From assembly GCA_021205005.1 (NCBI GenBank), contig JAJPYK010000119.1, positions 1 to 12,715 of the forward strand: 12,715 nucleotides of DNA. Direction: 5' to 3'. A program made the translations under genes and the position numbers. Positions 6,185 to 12,715 of the stretch are shown in pieces. The notes beneath the pieces are model-generated. The model was given only the letters and a program-made list of their open reading frames with translations. It was not told the DNA's origin and ran no database searches. Positions within the stretch are counted from its first letter, which is position 1; the number at the start of each line of letters is the position of its first letter. The DNA comes from Paraprevotella sp. GTDB lineage: Bacteria; Bacteroidota; Bacteroidia; Bacteroidales; Bacteroidaceae.

Positions 6185-8020
6185 ATGGTTAAACAATTTT
6201 TTTCTTTGCTCAAACGATATATGAAGCCCTATCGTAAATACCTGACATGGGCGGTCATATTGAATTTCCTTTCGCAATGGATGAACGTATTCTCTTTCAT
6301 GGCATTGATCCCTATTTTGAACATTCTGTTTAAGATAGATACCACTACCTATGAATACATTCCGATGGATATCCACCATCTGAATAAGGATGTGTTGGTG
6401 AATAACGGATATTATTATATCAATTACATTATTAATACGCACGGGGCTTTCTTTACCTTGATCATGATGGGTATTATTCTGATCGTGATGACGCTGTTGA
6501 AAACGGCGGGTTATTTTGCTTCGTCGGCCGTCATGGTGCCGCTTCGTACGGGCATCGTGCGCGATATTCGTATACAGGTATATGACAAGGTGCTGAATTT
6601 GCCGTTGAGCTTCTTCTCCGAGGAGCGCAAGGGAGATATCATCGCCCGTATGAGTGCGGACGTTTCAGTGGTGGAAAACTCTATTACGAGTTCCATTGAT
6701 ATGTTGATTCGTAACCCGATCACGTTGATCGTTTGCTTTATCACCTTGTTTGGGGTCAGTTGGCAATTGACTTTGTTTGTCATCATCATTCTTCCGTTGG
6801 CCGGTTGGATCATGGGCGTAATCAGTCGGAAGCTGAAAAGCCAGTCTGTCGTAGCTCAGGCGCAATGGGGAGATATTATGTCGCAACTCGATGAGACCTT
6901 AGGCGGGTTGCGCGTCATCAAGGCTTTCATTGCCGAGCGTAAGATGTCCCAGCGTTTCGTCAAGACGAACAATGACTTCAGAGATGCCATGAATGCCATG
7001 GTGATCCGTCAGTCATCGGCACATCCGATGAGTGAATTTCTGGGTACTTGCGTGATTGTGATCGTCTTATGGTTCGGAGGTGCATTGATCCTGAATCAGT
7101 ATTCTCCGATAGATGCGGCCATGTTCATCTTCTATCTGGTGATTCTTTACTCTATTATCACCCCCTTGAAAGAATTCTCCAAGGCATTTTATAATATCCC
7201 CCAGGGGTTGGCCAGTATGGACCGTATCGACATGATTCTGAAAGCAGAGAATCATATAAAGGAGACTGAACATCCGTTGCCGCTCGAGAGTTTTGAGAAA
7301 GAGCTGGAGTTTCGCGACGTATCCTTCTCTTATATAGAGGGCAGGCCCGTCTTGAAGCACATTAATTTGAAAGTGGAGAAAGGCAAGACGGTGGCTCTGG
7401 TCGGTCAGTCCGGTTCCGGAAAGTCCACGATGGTGGACTTGGTTCCCCGTTATCACGATGTGGGCGAAGGAGCCTTGTTGATTGACGGAAAGAATGTGAA
7501 GGACGTATCGATAGCTTCTTTACGCTCGTTGATCGGGAACGTGAATCAGGACGCCATCTTATTCAATGACACTTTCTATAACAATATCACTTTCGGAGTG
7601 GAGAATGCCACGCTGGAACAGGTGATCGACGCGGCTAAGATTGCCAATGCACATGACTTTATTATGGAGTCGGAAAAAGGATATGACACGATGATCGGCG
7701 ACCGGGGCGGACGCCTGTCCGGGGGACAACGCCAACGTGTCAGCATAGCACGGGCCATTTTGAAAAACCCTCCGATTCTGATCTTGGATGAAGCGACTTC
7801 GGCTTTGGATACGGAGTCGGAGCGTCTGGTGCAGGAAGCTTTGGAACGGTTGATGAAGTCGCGTACGACGATTGCCATCGCCCATCGTCTCAGTACGATC
7901 AAGAATGCCGATGAGATCTGCGTACTTTATGAAGGTGAGATCGTAGAGCGTGGTACGCATGAAGCTTTGATCGCTTTGAACGGTTACTATAAGAAGCTGA
8001 ACGACATGCAGAGCTTATAA
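6185..8020 (+). CDS. MsbA-like lipid/glycolipid ABC exporter (half-transporter)
   Basis: A 611-residue type IV (MsbA-fold) ABC half-transporter that would work as a homodimer in the inner membrane, using ATP to flip a lipid or glycolipid. The N-terminal half has about six membrane segments (roughly residues 20-48, 88-117, 175-192, 194-214, 285-305, 308-328), with a fairly long loop of about 40 residues between the first two. The ATPase domain has Walker A GQSGSGKST (407-415), a Q-loop Gln455, the signature LSGGQ (511-515), Walker B ILILDEA (531-537) and the H-loop His567, so it looks fully competent. Length is close to that of E. coli MsbA (582 residues). It has its own promoter and is followed 11 nt later by a GT2 gene. 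Substrate is inferred from context: lipid A core or another lipid-linked oligosaccharide made by the surrounding enzymes. Peptide or drug export cannot be excluded from sequence. I do not assign the msbA symbol because paralogues are common. Confidence 0.88.
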   Translation: MVKQFFSLLKRYMKPYRKYLTWAVILNFLSQWMNVFSFMALIPILNILFKIDTTTYEYIPMDIHHLNKDVLVNNGYYYINYIINTHGAFFTLIMMGIILIVMTLLKTAGYFASSAVMVPLRTGIVRDIRIQVYDKVLNLPLSFFSEERKGDIIARMSADVSVVENSITSSIDMLIRNPITLIVCFITLFGVSWQLTLFVIIILPLAGWIMGVISRKLKSQSVVAQAQWGDIMSQLDETLGGLRVIKAFIAERKMSQRFVKTNNDFRDAMNAMVIRQSSAHPMSEFLGTCVIVIVLWFGGALILNQYSPIDAAMFIFYLVILYSIITPLKEFSKAFYNIPQGLASMDRIDMILKAENHIKETEHPLPLESFEKELEFRDVSFSYIEGRPVLKHINLKVEKGKTVALVGQSGSGKSTMVDLVPRYHDVGEGALLIDGKNVKDVSIASLRSLIGNVNQDAILFNDTFYNNITFGVENATLEQVIDAAKIANAHDFIMESEKGYDTMIGDRGGRLSGGQRQRVSIARAILKNPPILILDEATSALDTESERLVQEALERLMKSRTTIAIAHRLSTIKNADEICVLYEGEIVERGTHEALIALNGYYKKLNDMQSL

Positions 8021-8031
8021 TTACGGGCTAT

Positions 8032-8967
8032 ATGGAACCCTTAGTTTCTGTAATTATACCGAATTACAATTATGCACGGTTTCTGGTCCAACGCATAGAT
8101 TCCGTTTTGGGGCAAACCTATTCCAACACGGAACTGATCATTCTGGATGATGCGTCGACAGACGGGAGTCGGGACGTGATCGAGGCTTATCGGAACGAAC
8201 CGAAAGTGAAGCATATCATCTTCAATGAGGTCAACAGCGGTTCCACGTTCAAACAGTGGGAACAGGGCTTCGAGTCGGCGAAAGGAGATTTTATTTGGAT
8301 CGCCGAATGCGACGACTATGCAGACCGCTTTTTTTTAGAGAAAATCTTGAGTCGGATGCAAGCCGATGCCACATTGAAGATAGGTTTCTCCAACTCTTAT
8401 TGGGTCACCCCGGAGAAGTCTTTTATCAATAAAGATTATACTATTTCCGAACCCCTCCAAATTTACGAGGGGAAGTCATTCATCCGTCATCATTTGTTGA
8501 AAGAGAATTTCATATATAATGCCAGCATGGCCGTGTTCAGAAAGGATGCCCTGAAGGGAGTGGATCCGGAGGTGGCAACCTATAAATCTTGCGGAGACAA
8601 GCTATTCTGGAGTTCACTTGCGGCACAGGGACGTGTGCTTTTTGTTTGTGAACCCTTGAACTATTTCCGGATTCATCCGGAAAAGGTGACATCGAATTCT
8701 ATAGCCAACGGGACACTTTTCAAGGAAGAACACCGCTTTTTCGTCCGGAATATCCGGAGCGGGTATATTACATGGGCAAACCGGCTGAATGTCGTGTCTT
8801 ATTTTGTGGACTACGTGCGCCGCACTCGTCCGCGTTTCCTTTCCGAGGCCATCTATGAAGAATGCCTGAATCTGTGGGAGAGCGAGAGAGACTACCGGAA
8901 TCCGGAACTGCCTTTGGCATACAGATGGGGTTGTTATCTTGCAAAGATCTGCCGCAAAACGGCTTGA
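8032..8967 (+). CDS. GT2 family glycosyltransferase (ECDD variant)
   Basis: A 311-residue GT2 glycosyltransferase. It begins directly with the first strand, VSVIIPNYNY (5-14), followed by LDDAST with the Asp pair at 39-40. The metal/nucleotide site reads AECDDY (91-96) in place of the usual D-S/A-DD, and the segment before it is GSTFKQWEQG (70-79) rather than the ARN-containing form. These features mark a GT2 subgroup whose members often carry a WIAE-x-DDY block. A conserved region around SCGDKLFW (185-192) likely lines the acceptor site. There is no signal peptide or strong membrane segment. It sits 11 nt after the exporter stop and 4 nt before the next GT2 gene, so the three are almost certainly co-transcribed and probably act on the same glycan. 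Sugar specificity is unknown. Confidence 0.85.
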   Translation: MEPLVSVIIPNYNYARFLVQRIDSVLGQTYSNTELIILDDASTDGSRDVIEAYRNEPKVKHIIFNEVNSGSTFKQWEQGFESAKGDFIWIAECDDYADRFFLEKILSRMQADATLKIGFSNSYWVTPEKSFINKDYTISEPLQIYEGKSFIRHHLLKENFIYNASMAVFRKDALKGVDPEVATYKSCGDKLFWSSLAAQGRVLFVCEPLNYFRIHPEKVTSNSIANGTLFKEEHRFFVRNIRSGYITWANRLNVVSYFVDYVRRTRPRFLSEAIYEECLNLWESERDYRNPELPLAYRWGCYLAKICRKTA

Positions 8968-8971
8968 TGCC

Positions 8972-10078
8972 ATGAAAGTCTCCATAGTCATACCTGTTTA
9001 TAATGTGGCTTTGTACGTAGAGGACTGTCTGAAGTCCGTACTGGCACAGACTTATGATGACCTGGAAGTGGTCATCGTCAACGACTGTACGCCGGACGGG
9101 AGTATGGAGCTCGTGCGGCGCGTGCTCGGCGACAGTAAGATAAAACGGGAAGTACAGATCCTCGAACATGACTGCAACAAGGGGCTTTCGGCTGCCCGCA
9201 ATACGGGACTTGCCCATTGTACCGGAGAATATGTGTTCTTCTTGGACAGTGACGACGAGATCACGCCCGACTGCATTGAGATCTTGGTGAAAGAAGGCGT
9301 AGGCAGCCGCAGACCCGATATGGTGGTGGGAGATTATGTGGTGAGAAACTCTACAGACTTCTTTCCTCCGCTGAAAATGCCGACCACTTTCCTTCAAGAC
9401 AAAGAGGATATTGTCCGTACCTATATGGAAGAGAAAGTCTACGTCATGGCATGGAACAAGTTGGTGAGAAAAGACTTCATAACCGGGAACGGCTTGTTTT
9501 TCAGAGAAGGGCTGATCCACGAGGACTGTCTGTGGAGTTTCCAATGCACTTGTGCGGCCTCTTCTGTGGCCATCGTCAAGCATCCCACCTATATATATAA
9601 GGTAAGGGCCAACTCCATTAAATCTTCCACCAAACAGGCCAAAGACGTACATGCCTTGAAAGAGGTGCTTTCCGGTATGGTGCAATATGCCGCCTACTGT
9701 ACCTTGGAGCACAACAGGCATGTATTCTCTTTCATAGAAGAGGAAAAGCTCAGACTTCTTTATGCTTGTCGAAATTACGGTTACGACCGCATAAGTTTCG
9801 CCCGCGAGGTATATGACTGGTTTTCTTCCTTGCCCGGACCCGGTCTCATCCGGATTTTCTTATGGGACGTATTGAAGACTCGGTATTGCGTCAGGGATGC
9901 CCATTATTTCCTGCCAGCTGCTCTGCGCGTGGCATACTATTGGTCCTTGCCCGAGTATCTGGCACACCGTTCCCGTCACGGATATAAGTTCCGTTTTTAT
10001 TTCTGGTTCTTTTCTTCTCTTATCCGGCGTGCTTTCTTTCCGTCGTCCGTGACCTTACCGGAAGCGGCAACCGAGTGA
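8972..10078 (+). CDS. GT2 family glycosyltransferase with aromatic/basic C-terminal tail
   Basis: A 368-residue GT2 glycosyltransferase. Motifs in order: VSIVIPVYNV (3-12), VNDCTPDGS with the donor-binding Asp at 38, GLSAARNTG (71-79), the DxD site DSDD (92-95), WNKL (161-164) and HED (183-185) at the catalytic-base position. The C-terminal region, from about residue 300, is rich in Trp, Tyr, Phe and Arg and ends in an FRFYFWFFSSLIRRAFF stretch, suggesting peripheral attachment to the inner membrane. The ATG at 8972 is used; a longer version from TTG at 8939 would overlap the previous gene and add residues before the first strand that the family does not need. It follows its neighbour by 4 nt and converges with the minus-strand GT4 gene, with only 17 nt between the stops. 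Donor and acceptor are unknown. Confidence 0.86.
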   Translation: MKVSIVIPVYNVALYVEDCLKSVLAQTYDDLEVVIVNDCTPDGSMELVRRVLGDSKIKREVQILEHDCNKGLSAARNTGLAHCTGEYVFFLDSDDEITPDCIEILVKEGVGSRRPDMVVGDYVVRNSTDFFPPLKMPTTFLQDKEDIVRTYMEEKVYVMAWNKLVRKDFITGNGLFFREGLIHEDCLWSFQCTCAASSVAIVKHPTYIYKVRANSIKSSTKQAKDVHALKEVLSGMVQYAAYCTLEHNRHVFSFIEEEKLRLLYACRNYGYDRISFAREVYDWFSSLPGPGLIRIFLWDVLKTRYCVRDAHYFLPAALRVAYYWSLPEYLAHRSRHGYKFRFYFWFFSSLIRRAFFPSSVTLPEAATE

Positions 10079-10095
10079 TATTGCGTTTTCCGCAT

Positions 10096-11457
10096 TCATT
10101 TTCGCGGCGTATTCCGGAGAATGTCCTTTTCTATCCGGGCATAAAGTTCCATTCTTCTCTTTTGCATGTCCGACGTGTTGAACATATCCTTGAACTTATC
10201 CAAACTCCGGTCGGCCAACTGTTTTTGCAGATCCTGACGGTTGAGCAGTTGTGCTATGGCCGATGCGAAGTCCTCCGGCGTATCGGCGATGAGGCAATCC
10301 TCACGGTCGGTGAGCGGCAGACCTTCACTACCCTTGGAGGTGGTGACCACGGGCGAAGCGGCAAAGATGGAGTCCAGAATCTTCATACGCATGCCGCTTC
10401 CTATCCGGATGGGTACGATCGACACTTTGCCGTTGGCGAACCCTTGCAGGTCGTCGACGAATCCCGTGAATTCCACTTCGTGGGCAAGGCCCTTTATCTT
10501 CTGTTGTATCTCTTCGTTCCATACTCCTACGATGTAGACTTTCGTCTCGACGCCTTTACGGTTCAATACCGGCATGACTTCCTTGCTGAACCATACCAGG
10601 CCGTCGGCATTCGGAAAGTGAGCCCCGTTGCCGATGAAGATCAGGTCCTTTCCCGGTTGGAAGAGGGGATCGGTTTTGGGGGCGGCCACGGCCGCCGGCG
10701 ACACGTAGACATCGGCCGTCGGGATGTCGGCCTGCATGATTTGTCTGTCGGTCTCTGTCAGGGCGATGATCTTGTCGTAATGGCTCAATGCCTTCTGTTC
10801 AACGTCTTTCAGCAGGTTGAACAGAAGCAGATCGTTCGGTTTGACCTCCTGAAACAGATCCAGCTCATTCCGGTTACGGACGTAGCGGATTTCGTGTTGA
10901 ACGAAGACCTTCACCGCCTTCTCCGGCAGCAGATGGACCAAAGGCAGACATTCGTAGAACTCCACCTGGATGAGGTCGAATCCCCGTCGGGCGGTTTCGT
11001 ACACGAAATCGTGGAAATCAATCGGAAAAACCGTGCCCGGCATGCTTTGGAAAAGGCAGGAATGCAAGCGTACGAAGTCTTTCCTCTCGACGGACTTCAC
11101 CATGCCTTGAGACTGCAACCATCTGTATCTTTTGATCCTACGGTCGATCTTACGTTCCATCGAGCGGCGTATGGCATCGAAAAAACGGTAGGCAAATGTG
11201 CGGGGCATGTTTTCCAACTCGTCCTGGTCTTCGTGGAGACGTGACGTCAGATGCGGGTTGATGAAAGGATAGAAATCCACATCCGGCCAGATCTTCCGGA
11301 GTGCGTGCATGCCCTGTTCAGCCTCTTCCGTCTTTACGTAGGTCACTATCGAAACCTCATGTTCTTTTCGTATGCAGTCCAGCATATTGAATGTCGCCTG
11401 ATTTCCCCCTGAGTTCAACGGGTAAGGTACATAAGGCAGGATAAACAAAATTCTCAT
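10096..11457 (-). CDS. GT4 family glycosyltransferase (GT-B fold)
   Basis: A 453-residue GT-B glycosyltransferase of the GT4 type (Glycos_transf_1 C-terminal domain), a retaining enzyme that normally uses a nucleotide-activated sugar. The N-terminal acceptor domain starts with RILFILPYVPYP and the glycine-rich NSGGNQ (15-20). The C-terminal donor domain begins near 270 with FIGNGAHFPN (274-283). Its donor-binding block is GSGMRMKILD (353-362), then TSKGSEGL (373-380). In classical GT4 proteins this block carries EX7E; here the first Glu is absent and the second is Asp362. The start ATG follows the upstream gene's stop by 6 nt, so the two are one operon read leftward. It closely resembles that neighbour (shared ARRGFD/SRRGFD-LIQVE-Y block, Q/HHE-R-VR, TETD, HFPN, GSGMR), indicating tandem duplication. 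Substrate is unknown. Confidence 0.85.
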   Translation of the reverse strand: MRILFILPYVPYPLNSGGNQATFNMLDCIRKEHEVSIVTYVKTEEAEQGMHALRKIWPDVDFYPFINPHLTSRLHEDQDELENMPRTFAYRFFDAIRRSMERKIDRRIKRYRWLQSQGMVKSVERKDFVRLHSCLFQSMPGTVFPIDFHDFVYETARRGFDLIQVEFYECLPLVHLLPEKAVKVFVQHEIRYVRNRNELDLFQEVKPNDLLLFNLLKDVEQKALSHYDKIIALTETDRQIMQADIPTADVYVSPAAVAAPKTDPLFQPGKDLIFIGNGAHFPNADGLVWFSKEVMPVLNRKGVETKVYIVGVWNEEIQQKIKGLAHEVEFTGFVDDLQGFANGKVSIVPIRIGSGMRMKILDSIFAASPVVTTSKGSEGLPLTDREDCLIADTPEDFASAIAQLLNRQDLQKQLADRSLDKFKDMFNTSDMQKRRMELYARIEKDILRNTPRK

Positions 11458-11463
11458 ATTTCT

Positions 11464-12715
11464 TTATATGTCCGTTTCGGTATAAATTTGTTTCCGTATC
11501 TGGTATAGATGTCCGGGATCGTATAAGGATTTAAATATCGTTTCGGCTTTGTCCGACAGCGCTTCCTGCCTGGCGGGAGACTGTTGCAAGGCCATCATGG
11601 CTTTTGCAAAAGATGTGCTTTCATCGGCGATCAGGCATGTCTCTCCGTTTCGGAAAGGAAGTCCTTCCACTCCTTTCGATGTGGTGATGAAAGGAGAATG
11701 TGCTTTGATGGCTTCTAATATCTTGATTCTCATGCCACTGCCGATGCGCAGGGGGATAATGGAGATCTTTCCGTTAAGGAACGCCGTCAGATTTTCTATA
11801 TAGCCCGTGAATCGGATTTCGGGATGCTTGTGCAGGACGGATTCGCGGTCTGTCTTCTGCCAGTTGCCCACCACATAGATATTTCCCGTGCAACCCTTCT
11901 CTTGCAAGAGAGGCAGGATCTCGTTTGAGAACCAGTGCATGGCGTCCTGGTTGGGAAAATGGTTGCCACTGCCGATGAACACGAAGTCGCGACAGGGTCT
12001 GAAGGCTACGCTCTGTTCCGGATGTACGGTGCTCACGGGCGACACGCTGATGCGTTGCGCCGGAAGATAGTCGGACAGGATCTGCTTGTCGGTTTCCGTC
12101 AGGGTTATGATGCGGTCGTAAGCGTGCAAGGCGCCGATCTCCATCGACTTGGCTTCTTCATACGCCAGTATGTCATTGTCGCAGGGCGTCCTGAAGAGTT
12201 TGATTTCGTTGGCGTGTCTTACGAATCTCAGTTCGTGGTGGACGAAGATGCGTTTTACATCGCTGGGCAGGATATAGCCCAGAAAGAGAAATTCATACAT
12301 TTCCACCTGTATGATGTCGAACCCGCGCCGCGAAATGTCATGTACGAACCTCTGGAATCCCGGGTTGTATTGGGGGAGATAGATCGGCAACTGCGATTGC
12401 GCCCGCGCGGGATCGCCTTCCGGACTTCTTCGTGACCAACGCTTATAAGCCCGTTTATATTTGCGGGCGAAAGAGCGATTGAGGAAAGACAGGATCTTGC
12501 AATAGATGTTTTCCCGATAAGGTTCTTCCGGATATTCCGCCTGGCCGTGGTACAAGTGGAACGTGACGTCGGGCCAAAGCTCGCGGAGGCGGTTTACCCA
12601 ATCCACCTGTTGCAGGTTCACTCCGCCCCTTACGCCGTGGTGGCGGATGCTCAACCCCAAAGATACCTCATATTCTTTCCTCATGCTGTCTATCATGGAA
12701 AACACAGCCTTATTC
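11464..12715 (-). CDS. GT4 family glycosyltransferase, N-terminus cut by window edge
   Basis: A partial GT-B, GT4-type glycosyltransferase of which 416 residues are visible. A GTG at 12705 could be mistaken for a start, but the frame stays open to the edge and reads NKAVFSMIDSMRKEYEV. This aligns with NQATFNMLDCIRKEHEV (residues 19-35) of the downstream paralogue, so about 18 residues are missing off the right edge. The donor domain has FIGSGNHFPN, then GSGMRIKILE, where the C-terminal Glu of the EX7E motif is kept although the first Glu is absent, and TTSKGVEGL. The central region is the most diverged from its paralogue, with an Arg/Lys-rich stretch around 12420-12480. It is the upstream member of a leftward pair; the promoter must lie outside the window. 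The substrate is unknown. Confidence 0.84.
   Translation of the reverse strand, partial: NKAVFSMIDSMRKEYEVSLGLSIRHHGVRGGVNLQQVDWVNRLRELWPDVTFHLYHGQAEYPEEPYRENIYCKILSFLNRSFARKYKRAYKRWSRRSPEGDPARAQSQLPIYLPQYNPGFQRFVHDISRRGFDIIQVEMYEFLFLGYILPSDVKRIFVHHELRFVRHANEIKLFRTPCDNDILAYEEAKSMEIGALHAYDRIITLTETDKQILSDYLPAQRISVSPVSTVHPEQSVAFRPCRDFVFIGSGNHFPNQDAMHWFSNEILPLLQEKGCTGNIYVVGNWQKTDRESVLHKHPEIRFTGYIENLTAFLNGKISIIPLRIGSGMRIKILEAIKAHSPFITTSKGVEGLPFRNGETCLIADESTSFAKAMMALQQSPARQEALSDKAETIFKSLYDPGHLYQIRKQIYTETDI

Noticed and set aside
8768..9721. Long open frame (317 codons) on the minus strand
   Set aside because: It is the reverse of two well-supported GT2 genes, shows no motif and has biased composition typical of an antisense shadow.
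10079..10095. Bidirectional terminator in the convergent gap
   Set aside because: Only a 4-bp stem (TGCG/CGCA with loop TTTTC) is present, too weak to call although a terminator is expected here.
10075..11244. Long open frame (389 codons) on the plus strand across the GT4 gene
   Set aside because: It lies antisense to a clear GT4 protein with all expected motifs, and its own translation shows no recognisable domain.
12613..12705. GTG at 12705 as the true start of the last GT4 gene
   Set aside because: The frame stays open to the window edge and the extra residues align with its paralogue, so the gene continues off the right side.

Overview
The window looks like part of a surface-glycan (LPS/lipooligosaccharide or related) assembly locus from a Bacteroidota bacterium, most likely Bacteroidales. 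This rests on a good Bacteroides-type promoter (GTTG, 20 bp spacer, TACCTTTG) before the ABC transporter, weak or absent Shine-Dalgarno sites before several genes, and protein families typical of that group. I cannot name the species. No RNA gene, insertion sequence, CRISPR array or integrase is visible.

Layout. (1) Bases 1-199 are AT-rich and hold a possible leftward promoter and a small leader hairpin, but no gene. (2) Bases 200-5971 are a tightly packed rightward run of five glycosyltransferase (GT) genes: a GT11 fucosyltransferase, a PF13704-type GT2-like enzyme, a GT8-GT2 fusion interrupted by a frameshift, a stand-alone GT2 and a stand-alone GT8. (3) Bases 5972-6184 are a gap ending in a promoter. 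(4) Bases 6185-10078 are a second rightward unit: an MsbA-like exporter and two more GT2 enzymes. (5) Bases 10096-12715 are two tandem, paralogous GT4 genes on the minus strand, converging on the second unit. The more rightward of the two is cut by the window edge.

Together the genes encode eight glycosyltransferase proteins carrying nine catalytic domains, plus one lipid/glycolipid exporter. There is no Wzx, Wzy, O-antigen ligase, chain-length regulator, initiating phosphoglycosyltransferase or nucleotide-sugar synthesis gene. The simplest model (inference) is stepwise extension of a lipid-linked oligosaccharide, such as a lipid A core, on the inner face of the inner membrane. The MsbA-like protein would then flip it, and GDP-fucose and other donors would be made elsewhere.

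The points most worth a second look are the broken GT8-GT2 fusion and the repeated GT8/GT2 modules beside it. Also notable are the replacement of the expected metal-ligand His by Tyr in the second GT8 and the altered EX7E motif in the GT4 pair. The left operon is visibly more AT-rich than the right half. I found no wholly new type of system; this is an accessory glycan locus with unusual details.
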